NCBI GenBank assembly: GCA_032622095.1
Contig: CP136064.1
Span: forward strand, 40,201,912-40,265,911
Direction: 5' to 3'
DNA length: 64,000 nucleotides
Source of the DNA: Siphonodentalium dalli
Taxonomy: Eukaryota > Mollusca > Scaphopoda > Gadilida > Siphonodentaliidae
The notes under the pieces were generated by a model. That model was not told the origin of the DNA. It saw nothing but the letters and a program-made list of their open reading frames with translations, and searched no databases. Positions 1-10,700 of the stretch are shown piece after piece. Made by a program: the position numbers and the translations under genes. Numbering within the stretch: position 1 is the first letter of the stretch; each line of letters begins with the position of its first letter.

Positions 1-792
1 ACAATCTCAAATTTGTCACCGACAATGATAAAATAGCACACTGATGCACTGTAGTTTGTGAGATAGTAACTGCACAGGTTAGAGGGGTGCATGTTTTACT
101 AAGGTACGATTTCATGATAAAATTTGTAGTAATGGTGGCTTTGATTTAACCACAATTTATGATGTGAAGAAAAAAGGTGCAGTTGAATTGTGTTTGTATT
201 AATGAGACAATTATGTGTGTTGTTCATGGTATGTACTATATTTAAAGATGGGAAGAATAGATTTATGGTGTGGAAATAGCTTTTATGGTAAAAGAGTACA
301 GTATGATGTTGTTGTTGTCACTAAAGGTCTGGAACTCTGACAATATCAATAAAGTGACATATAATCTTCAAGCTCGAATAACCCTAATAAAGAGCAGGTT
401 ATTCCCATGTTCATGTGATCAAAATATGCCAATAAAAATCTAATTCAGGGCTGTGAACTTCGTCATACTTAGCTCGAAAATCATGGTAAGATATCGTGCC
501 TGGCAATTTAAACATTTGTTTTTATCTATTTTGCAACTTATATCTGCAAGCCATTAGACTAGCTAATGAGTTATCCAAACGTCTCTCTTTGTGGATACTG
601 CAAAAACCAGATATCAAACAGATTTGTTTTTATTGAGATTTTGATGTTCAAATTTCATAACCTCAAAAAATGGTGACGAAGTAACTTTGAACACACATAT
701 CTTCTGAACAATCATATTTATATGGGGACAGGATACACATTGAGTTAAGTAAAAATTATATATCGCTCATTCGCTGTGTTTTTTGTGGTTAA
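1..792. other. presumed intron of the M13 peptidase gene; nothing recognised
   Basis: AT-rich sequence without convincing exon, repeat family or RNA gene. It is assigned to an intron only because the peptidase must begin further upstream. Confidence 0.4.
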
Positions 793-1025
793 CCCTTTGA
801 GTGCCAGGGGCCGATATTATCGGCCCTAAACCTACACAATAAGTCTGTTAAAGAATATAATAAAATATATTAAAATTGTAAAAAATTGTAAAAAAAAATA
901 AATTGTTAGGCCAATGCATTCTCTTATATATGCGAGGCGACCTATGGTCGACTCGCATATATAAGAGAATGCATTGGCACAGGGTATATGGGTTGATACA
1001 AAAATCGGACCTGGCACTCAAAGGG
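793..1025. mobile_element. family A1 piggyBac-like MITE
   Basis: Flanked by TTAA on both sides (789-792, 1026-1029), terminal repeats CCCTTTGAGTGCCAGG / CCTGGCACTCAAAGGG. It contains the shared hairpin (CCAATGCATTCTCTTATATA and its complement around a GGTCG/CGACC core) at about 911-979. Confidence 0.85.
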
Positions 1026-1139
1026 TTAAGTATTTATAAAGATGAAGAAAACAATGAATAAGTGAGACATCTTGCCGCTATTTTCGAGCAAATTATGAAT
1101 TAAGTTCCTGGCCCTGAATTAATATATATTAAATTCATA

Positions 1140-1353
1140 GAGTAATGCCCTAAATAATCGACTCCTTAACCACATCAGAATTATGGGTAATTTTTCAGGA
1201 TTTAGTCGGAAATATGGCTTGTTACCATTCACCGGAAAGCTCTCAGTGAGAGCTTTCCAATGAATGGCAACAAGCCATATTTCCGACTAAAATCCCGAAA
1301 AATTACCCATAATTCTGCTGTGATTAAGGAGTCGATTATTTAGGGCATTACTG
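1140..1353. mobile_element. family C Tc1/mariner-like MITE, near-perfect palindrome
   Basis: Ends (C)AGTAATGCCCTAAATAAT and ATTATTTAGGGCATTACTG followed by TA. The two ~105-bp arms meet at GAAAGCTCTCAGTGAGAGCTTTC. TA duplication and CAGT ends point to Tc1/mariner. Confidence 0.8.
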
Positions 1354-1639
1354 TAGCTGGACTTTTTATGCTGGGAAAAGTCTTCATGAAGGGATACTGT
1401 ATGTGTTGTCATCTTAAAAAACTGTGCATATAACAATAATGAGTATTCTAACTTCATGCATACTTGTTTATTGCTAGGGCAAAGGTTTTCACAGCATATG
1501 ATGCCTGGATATGAGTTTAATATATATTAATCAGCCACAGGAATATGACTATGGATATGACTATAATATATATTAATCAGCCACAGGAAGTAAATAAATT
1601 GGACTTAACTAGACCTTAATTTAATCTTGGATGATCTTA

Positions 1640-2100
1640 TGTCGCTTTTCTCTCATTTTGAGCGATTTCCATGGGTTGCTGTCCATCCTTCCCTCCCATC
1701 TGGCTGTCCTACATCTGTCCATCAACAGTTTCCTTCAGTGCACCATACAGGCCACATCCCTCAACTGATTGTCACCAAACTTCAATGAATCTTCCGGGTG
1801 ACCTCTAGATGGGAGCCATTGATTTTTTCCCCACGAAATTTGTTAAAAAACATGACCGTCAGGAGCGATCTTGGATTTCACATACAAATTTATCAGCACG
1901 CTTAGCAGCCCGCATTTATTAGCTCAACTATTGCCATGGATTGGCATCCATCATCTGTGCATGCGTGCATGCATCCATACATCAACAATTCCTTTTGCCG
2001 CAGGCCATCAAATTCATTCATTTGTTCCATATCTTCTGTTCAATAGAGTAGGAGATGGCTTCATAAATGGCTGGATTAGGTACCGTCTCCCTTTATGTGT
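1640..2100. repeat. family D repeat copy ('ccatgggttg...ggccacatccctcatccgat')
   Basis: Contains the CCATGG-GTTG, CCATCCxTCC, GGCCACATCCCTC-xxTGATTGTCACCAAACTTC and 'gatgggagccat' segments also seen at 9060-9650 (reverse) and 62745-63240. The unit is internally duplicated. It is not coding; class unknown. A family-I end fragment (gagatggcttcataaatggctgga) lies near 2050-2085. Confidence 0.65.
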
Positions 2101-2480
2101 TAGTGATTGTAAGGGTTTCGTTGAGATTTGGAGATATATACGAAGAGATTATTGCTGATAATAGACTTGAAGTTTTTAATTTGGTTACCAACAACATGTT
2201 AGTAGCCGAGCTTAAGCTGGATTTCTCCAAATTAGTCCTCTCTATGGGCCCACGATCCTGTTGTTGTTCTGCCCCCACAGTTCAATATATATTCACACAA
2301 ATTTCCAATTCGCTAAAATTCACTTCCGCAGCTACCAATTATGTCACTTCCATCTCACAATACAAGGGCAGTAACGTAATAAGAAGGGCAGTAACTCTAT
2401 TCATCACTTGGTTAACAGTATGAACCCTGTGAGACACCTGAATGAACAGTTAAAATCATAGCTTATAATATATTTACATT

Positions 2481-2768
2481 CAAGCATAGCGGGCTAGCAT
2501 CACCAAATTCACCCTCTGGGGACCTCATTCTGCTTACACCTCAGCAGAATGAGGTTCCCAGAGGGTGAATTTAGTGATGCTACCCCGCTTAGTGGGCTAG
2601 CATCACCAAATTCACCCTCTGGCGACCTCATTCTGCTTACACCTCAGCAGAATGAGGTTCCCAGAGGGTGAATTTGGTGATGCTAGCCCGCTATGCGGGG
2701 TAGCATCACTAAATTCACCCTCGGGGGACCTCATTCTGCAAATGACAGACACCCTATTTCAAGGCTTG
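2481..2768. mobile_element. family B hAT-like MITE, left end deleted to CAAG
   Basis: Exact 8-bp target duplication TTTACATT at 2473-2480 and 2769-2776. The right terminal repeat CTATTTCAAGGCTTG is intact, but only CAAG remains of the left before the internal hairpin (GCGGGCTAGCATCACC). Four alternating copies of the CAGAATGAGG-CCAGAGGGTGAATTT module follow. Confidence 0.85.
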
Positions 2769-2880
2769 TTTACATTATTATCTTCATATCTTGCTAATAA
2801 CACTATCTTTACATATTTTGTACAGCTTTTTCATGAAACTTGTGGTCAGAGAAAATCAGTAGCATTAACATAATTATTAA

Positions 2881-3444
2881 CCCTTTCTTTACTAAATGAA
2901 TTCTCTCACTCTCCCATTTCTACAGCAAATCAGCTGTTTTTTCCGAGAATCAAACTGAGAATCAAGATTCTGTTTCTTGTCAGATTTTAAGCCCTGAAGG
3001 GTTCCCAGGATAAATGAGCAGATGACAGATAATACTAGTTCAGAAGGATTGCTTTTTGTTGGAGGGACAATATAATAAGATAATAAGGTCAACTATGCCT
3101 ACAAGCCTTGAAATAGTGTGTGTCATTTGCAGAATGAGGTCCCCAGAGGGTGAATTTAGTGATGCTACCCCGCATAGCGGGCTAGCATCACCAAATTCAC
3201 CCTCTGGCGACCTCATTCTGCTTACACCTCAGCAGAATGAGGTTCCCAGAGGGTGAATTTGGTGATGCTAGCCCGCTGTGCGGGATAGCATCACTAAATT
3301 CACCCTCTGGGAACCTCATTATGCAAATGACAGGCTCACTATTTCAAGGCTTGTATGCCTATGGTCGTTTGTTGAAATTATTATCTGGACATTTCCTGAG
3401 GGAACTACTCATAATTGAGTATTTAGTATATAAAGATTTAAGCC
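2881..3444. mobile_element. family A5 piggyBac-like MITE, decayed, interrupted by family B
   Basis: TTAA at 2877-2880 then CCCTTTCTTTACTAAATGAATTCTC; body features 'gagcagatgacagata' before and 'cctatggtcgtttgttgaa...ttatctggacatttcctgaggga' after the family-B insertion, ending in a decayed TTTAGTATATAAAG. The right TTAA is not preserved. Confidence 0.6.
3102..3353. mobile_element. family B hAT-like MITE
   Basis: Terminal repeats CAAGCCTTGAAATAG / CTATTTCAAGGCTTG and perfect 8-bp duplication TATGCCTA (3094-3101, 3354-3361). Interior is two back-to-back hairpins, each with the CCCCGCATAGCGGGCTAGC type of loop region. Confidence 0.92.
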
Positions 3445-3584
3445 AATGTCTTTTTAAAGAACATGTTTTACTTCCTCTTCAAGCTTTTAATATTTTCTCA
3501 TAATAACGGTGATGGTTTTCTTATCTTAGCTTCCATCTTTGAAGCATATAGATCGTTCAAGTTCAATGGAGAGAGGAACATTAA

Positions 3585-4010
3585 CCCTGTATTAACTAAT
3601 TGGCATCTCCCATCACTTATACAAGTATACATGGTCTATTATTAATCTGGAGGGGTGTTCAGAAAATATGAGCAGACAACAAAAAGAATAATTGGTAATA
3701 CAATTTCAGAAGGAGCTTTGTTTTATAGCCATTAGCCAATGTTGTGGCAGTTAGCCAGTTTTATAGCTAGCAGCCAGTTTTTAAAGGCAGTAGCCAGTTT
3801 TGTAGCTTGTTCAATAGCCAGCTATAAAACTGGCTACAAATACCAACTGCTGGTTATAAAATGGCTATTAGACCAACTAAAAAACTGGCTACAGGCTACA
3901 AAACTGGTTATCAGCTACATGTATATTGATACCCTATATAAAGCATGTTCATTGTTTTATCATATCATCTCATCATTTCTCAGCTAACGAGTTACATTTA
4001 GTAAAGAAAC
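3585..4010. mobile_element. probable family A5 MITE with an internal TAGCCAGTTTT cluster
   Basis: TTAA 3581-3584, CCCTGTATTAACTAATTGG, body 'tggtctattattaatctggaggggtgttca' and end 'tttagtaaagaaac' as in other A5 copies. Between 3730 and 3920 lie about nine short direct and inverted copies of TAGCCAGTTTT/AAAACTGGCTA, not present in other copies. Confidence 0.5.
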
Positions 4011-4677
4011 AGATCTGAGTCGGACCTAGTGCTCAACATGTCAATTTATCATTCATACTCATTCTCGCAGTTTCCGATTCCTAATATAATCTCAGTTTTA
4101 TTTCTATTTCTTGGAAATATGGCTTCTTCTAACATGGCAATACCGCCAGCAACATTAACAGGCATCCACGCCATCCAGATTCAATAGTCTAGACCAGGGT
4201 GCTTATTACTTCTGTTTCATACTTAACAACATAGTTGTGAATCAACTTCTTATAGATACAATTCTGCACAAATCTACATGCGATATTGATATTATGATGA
4301 CTGGGAATGTGTTTATATTTATATGGTTAAAATATTTGAATTATACATCTGTATTTGCAGAATTTATTTCCTGGGAATATTGTTTATAAATTTTCTGTAA
4401 AGATTTGATGCTTTGTATTTTTTCAATTAGTAAAAATCAATAACTGAATGTAGAATTTTCCAAAGAGAATAATAGATCAAATGAGTTGGACTTTTTTTAA
4501 ACCTTTAAATGATCTTCAACTCTTAGGTTCTTGTTACATAAGCCATGATAACTCGATTAACTTGAGCTGAGGCAACTCGGTTAGCCAGGACAACTCAGTT
4601 GGACATGCACAAAACTAGCTGTCAATATATCTGTCATTCACAGTTGCATACCCCATAACACATCTATATCTCTTCAG

Positions 4678-4745
4678 ATCTCTGAACTTCGGAGCAATGG
4701 GTGTCGTTATGGGCCATGAGTTGACACATGCATTTGATGATCAAG
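4678..4745 (+). CDS. M13 peptidase exon with HELTH zinc-binding motif
   Basis: Acceptor tcttcag at 4671-4677 and donor gtatgt at 4746. The first base completes a codon begun in an unseen upstream exon. The exon encodes [22 protein letters not shown] plus the first base of Gly. It carries two zinc-ligand histidines and the catalytic glutamate (HExxH). TTAA with a piggyBac-like MITE begins about 50 bases after the donor. Confidence 0.95.
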
Positions 4746-7700
4746 GTATGTTTATTATGGTTGGTTGCCTTCAACAAGTGATCTGAGACATGCCTGTTAA
4801 CCATTTGAGTGCCAGGTCCGATTTTTATATCAACCCATATACCCTGTGCCAATGAATTCTCTTATATATGTGAGTCGACCATAGGTCGCCTCGCATAGAT
4901 AAGAGAATGCATTGGCCTAACAATTTTTCATCATTTGTTATTATTTTTTACAATTTGAATAATTTTTTTAAAATCTAAAAAAATAAAAAATGTTTTTAAT
5001 TTTTTTAGGGCCGATTTTACAGACCGTAAATTAGGGCCGATGAGATCGGCCCCCTGGCACTGAAAGGGTTAACCAAGTACCCATTCAGGAGTGGATGGAT
5101 ATATATTATCAGTATGGTAATCCCGATCGGTGCTCATTGTCTGCTTGGATTGCTTCCTCCTAAGCAAGGATGGTTAATCAATGCCCTATGATCAGCGTAC
5201 CAATCATATAAAGTGCATTGAAACTAATATTCTGTAAAATGCGTAATTGATGCTCGCTCATATCATTGTCATATTTTTTGTCAAATTGTTTTTACATTGC
5301 TTGATCAATCTAACCTACAATGCATTTTACAAATCATATGAATAAAAATGTTCTTACTTTCATTGACACTTTGAAGTTCCAAAGTTTAGAAAGTTTGCAA
5401 ATATGCTTATCACTCTATAATGCCTTTTATCCACCACCTTTGTCATCTACTATATAGATAAAGGCTGTAAAATAAACCATGGCTTTATTTTAGCACGTGC
5501 TAAAATAAAGCAAGAACGGCTACTTCAACTGTCATAATAAAGTCACGTGCTCAGAACTACAAACGAAAATCTTGCAATCGATTTAAATGTTTCCTAAAGA
5601 AATTTCCCATTAATTTCTTATCCCATTTAAGCATATTTAATAGATGTTAACGACTTTTAAACTTTGGCGATGGATAAAAATAATACCCACATAGTTTGAC
5701 GAGATACAAGGCTTATGTTTGCTGGTATGATTCAGCATATGGGGACCTCGCTAAAGCTCGGTCCCCCATTTGCTGAATCATACTCGCGAAAATAAACCCT
5801 GTATCTTGGCAAACTATGTGGGTATTCTATATATATTATATATTTACGCCATGTATGACGCTGTAACTGTATTAAAGACATATTGTGGTCTTATTTTATT
5901 GAATAAAAACTATCATTTAGTAACCAAACACTATCCTCACTGGAAGAATGTAGCAAAGATCTAAGATTGCCGAAAATTCCAATCAAACTGACTGTACAAT
6001 TTCTGAGAACACAATGGTTGAACTACACACAAATGTAAATATTTACTACTTTATTCGGGACGCATTATTGGGCATAAACATTACGGCAATAATTGCACCA
6101 ATAATATTCACTGCGTGTAATTCATTTATAACAATGACGCTGTTTTCTGACTACTTGGATATCAAATTTATAAAAATAACTTATTTTGGCATGATTATTT
6201 GTTATTCCGTCCGGGAACACCTCAATGGAATGTTTCACATCACTTTAAAAGTTTGAAGCTAAATATTTTTATTTGCACTATTTTATATACTTCCAGGGCG
6301 TAAATATGATAAATATGGTAACTTGCGATCTTGGTGGAACCCCTCATCCATTGCACTGTTCAAAGAGAGAACACAATGTATGATCAACCAGTACTCTCAG
6401 TACAAAGTTAATGGAGAGAATGTGAGTAACCTAATAACCCTTCCTTTACAAAATGTATTCTCCCATTCAGCTATAGCATTATGCAGTGGAATGATCTATT
6501 ATTCATCTGGAGGGATGTTCTGGAAAAAAAATAATTGCCAGCTTATTGTAAACAAATAAACCAATAACAAAGTGTTAAAGGACACATCAAAACAAAGATT
6601 ATTAGCTATGTAAACGCCACCAGCATACATGTATACCAGTAATTCCTCCACTTATTCATTACACATAACGATATCATGATAGAGGTGTTAACTTATTCTT
6701 ACCTTATAAAACGCCAAGTTAGATTTTCCTGAAATAAATGGTATTGAAAAGTGACTTTCAAAACTTTAATTAAATGAAACTATTTTTGCCAATTGTGATT
6801 TATTTTTGAAATTGATAAATTTTATAAATGGCAACCGGAACCCTGTTTTACAGTTAATGGGATAATGCGTTCCTTAAAGTAATTCAAGGCTTTTGAAGTG
6901 GGTTCATGCCAAGCCTTGAAATAGCGTGTCTGTCATTTGCAGAATGAGGTCCCCAGAGGGTGAATTTAGTGATGCTACCCCGCATAGCGGGCTAGCATCA
7001 CAAAATTCACCCTCTGGGGACCTCATTCTACTTACACCTCAGCAGAATGAGGTTCCCAGAGGGTGAATTTGGTGATGCTAGCCCGCTATGCGGGGTAGCA
7101 TCACCAAATTCACCCTCTGGGGACCTCATTCTGCAAATGACAGACACCCTATTTCAAGGCTTGGTTCATGCGAAATAACATAAAAGTCTGCGAACAACTA
7201 TCATCAACAAGTACATGAAAAAATAGATGGACTTCGTTCTTTAAAATATTCACATTATTATTAACCCTCTAATAATTAGATTTCACATGTCAAAACCATT
7301 GTTATGTAAACATTACTGTTACAATGGAATTACCAATCAAGCCCAATTAGTCCAATAAGATACGAAAGTTTAATAAAAAAAATTGGACAAAATTATAGCA
7401 TTGAAAGATATTTTGAAAATCATATTCAGACTAAAATATTTTAACTTACTAAACGATTATCGATGTTTATTTACAGATCACTGAATAGGTTGGTTACATA
7501 ACAATGGTTCAAGTTATTATAACAATAATGAATATAAGAACAAAGTTTATCTATTTCTCTATTACATACTTATATATTTTTTGCACATTTACCTGCTGCA
7601 AAGGCCTTGGATCCCTTTAATCAAATGTTCAAATATGGCTGCAGTGGTATTTTAACCTCTTTTAGCTTGTATGGACTTGGTAAAAATGGTAAAAATGAAG

Positions 7701-10700
7701 AAGAGTACCTTACTTAAACCTTGATGAATAGTGTTTATATAACACTTAATCATATGAGTCCCTAAGTGTTTGAACATTACACAATTACCTCAGTTGTTGA
7801 GCCATGCCAAGCAAGCCTTCGAAATAGGGTGTCTGTCATTTGCAGAATGAGGTTCCCAGAGGGTGAATTTAGTGATGCTACCCCACATAGCGGGCTAGCA
7901 TCACCAAATTCACCCTCTGGGAACCTCATTCTGCTGAGGTGTAAGCAGAATGAGGTCCCCAGAGGGTGAATTTGGTGATGCTAGCCCGCTATGCGGGGTA
8001 GCATCACTAAATATACCCTCTGGGGACCTCATTCTGCAAATGACAGACACCCTATTTCAAGGCTTGTGAGCCATGCCAAGTCCAATGAGTGCTGCCATTT
8101 TATAGTCGCTGCTTTAGAGCAGCGACATGCACACGCACATCCACACATGTTCACGCTAACTTACGTTCACCCAACAATCCTGGTGATTATTTCATGTCAA
8201 GGTACGACAAAGTGAACACAGTACAAGTCGCCTTGCTTCCTTGAAATAAGGAATAAGGAATTACTGTCGTGTATAGTCTCGCAATTTTTTATTATTTAAC
8301 CCATGTTTTACTAAATGGATTCTTCCATTTAGTTCTAAAATATATACATGGGGAATTGTCTATTATTCATCTGGTGGGATGTTAGGAGATTTATATCATT
8401 TTAATCTATCTGTTATCTTTCTTATGACTAGTATCCTCGACCGTAACATTATTTTTCGCAGCTTACATGTTTTTTGTTTACACACAGGTTAATGGTGGGA
8501 AGACGGTAGGAGAGAACATTGCTGATAATGGAGGGCTAAAAGCTGCTTATCATGTAAGCTGGGTGTTAATTCTAAAATCTTTATGTAATATATCATTGTG
8601 AAGCACTTGGAAAACTGGGATAATCCATTCAGTATAGAAAGGGTTAATGGATGAATACATAGTATACATGAGATGGAAATGTATAGAGTTCAAACTATAT
8701 TAACCCTTTGAGTGCCAGGTCGATTTTTGTATCAACCCATATACCCTGTGCCAATGCATTCTCTTATATATATATGCGAGTCGACCATAGGTCGCCTCGC
8801 ATATATAAGAGAATGCATTGGCCTAACAATTTTTTTTTAAAACAATTTTTTACAATTTTAATAATTTATTCTTATATTCTTTAACAGACTTATTTTGTAG
8901 GTTTAGGGCCGATGAGATCGGCCCCTGGCACGAAAAGGGTTAAAGCAATCCAAAAATATAATTCAAATAGTAAAGTATAGACCTTAAAAATTTCACTGGA
9001 TTTTAATAAATCCTATTAGGGAAAGGTGAACTGATAGTCGTCAATTGTAAAGTTTCATCAATATCACAATTTTTAATTAAAATGTCAAAAACATTGTAGC
9101 TCAACAAATTTGATAGCTGCCAAAAAGAGGTCACCCCGACAATCCATTTGAAGTTAGTTTTGTGTCAATCAGATGAGGGATGTGACCTGCAGGGTGTGTT
9201 TTAAGGAAATTGTTGATGGACGCCAACCCATGGCAATAGCTCAAACTTGACTTCCTCAAGTTGAGCTAATAATTATTGAAGTGTTGAATAAATCTAGTTT
9301 CATACAACGATCACTGTTTGGTTTATTGAAGTAAATTTGCTGAATAAAACTAGAGGTGATCCTAAACATGCAGGTAAATTTTCAATGCTGATGGATTCAA
9401 ATTTGAAATTCAAGATGGCTGCTGGTAGCCAAGTTTTTTAATGAATTTCTGCAAAAATTTATGGCTCCCATCTAGAGGTCATCAGATGAAGATCCATATG
9501 AAGTTTGGTGAAGATCGGATGAGAGATGTGACCTGTAGGGTGTGCTAACAGAAATTGTTGATGGACTGACGCATGCACAGATGCATGGACGGGTGGACAA
9601 CGGATGCCAACCCATGGCAACAGCTCAAACTTTGACTTGTTGAGCTGAAATCTAAGGCTACTTCATTAAAGTGCTACCCTCTTTTATATTTAATAGTTAT
9701 CTATTTATGTGCATTATTTAACTTAATTTGTCCAAAGACATTTGTCCATCTCATGTATACTATGTATTCATCCATTAACCCTTTCTATACTGAATGGATT
9801 ATCCCATTCAGCTACAACAGTATAAATTGGAATGGACTATTGTTAATTTGGAAGGATGTTCAGGTAATAAAAGTAGATGGCAGACAGGTGAAACGCTAAT
9901 AAAAGTCCATAAGAATACAACCTAATGTTGTTTGTTGAACTTATTATCGGAACATTTCCTAAGGGGACCACTCGTCAATTTGTATTTAGTATGAAATGGG
10001 TTAACCCTTTGAGTGCCAGGGGCCGATCTCATCGGCCCTAAACCTACAAAATAAGTCTGTTAAAGAATATAAGAATAAATTATTAAAATTGTAAAAAATT
10101 GTAAAAAAGAAAAAAACTAAAAAAAACATTGTTAGGCCAATGCATTCTCTTATATACAAAATAAGTATGTTAAAGAATATAAGAAAAAAATTATTAAAAT
10201 TGTAAAAAATTGTAAAAAATAATAACAAATGATGAAAGGCCAATGCATTCTCTTATATATGCGAGGCGACCTATGGTCGACTCGCATATATAAGAGAATT
10301 CATTGGCACAGGGTATATGGGTTGATACAAAAATCGACCTGGCACTCAAAGGGTTAAATATTTCAATTAAAACATGATATTTTGATGTTTCAGGCTTATG
10401 AACATTGGGTGGAGAAAAATGGGAAGGAGACTCCACTACCAGCTCTCGGGCTCACACATAAACAGCTGTTCTTCTTAGCATTTTCACAGGTAATTTATCT
10501 GCATGGTTATCAAAATTCTTATTGTTTTCACATCTCTTCATGATAGTAATTAGTCAAGTTTAAAAAAAATAGATGCCATCATAACTTGAACAAGTATCAA
10601 CAGATTTTCTTTATATATGTCTTCATTGAGTTCGAAAACAGACCAGGTCTGCACACTTTGGGCAGAGTTATGGCACTTTATTAGTTCTTTTTCATGATAG

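Noticed and set aside
2067-2423. 118-residue plus-strand frame as an upstream peptidase exon
   Set aside because: Sequence does not resemble any M13 segment (no NAYY, PAGI or related blocks) and overlaps repeat fragments.
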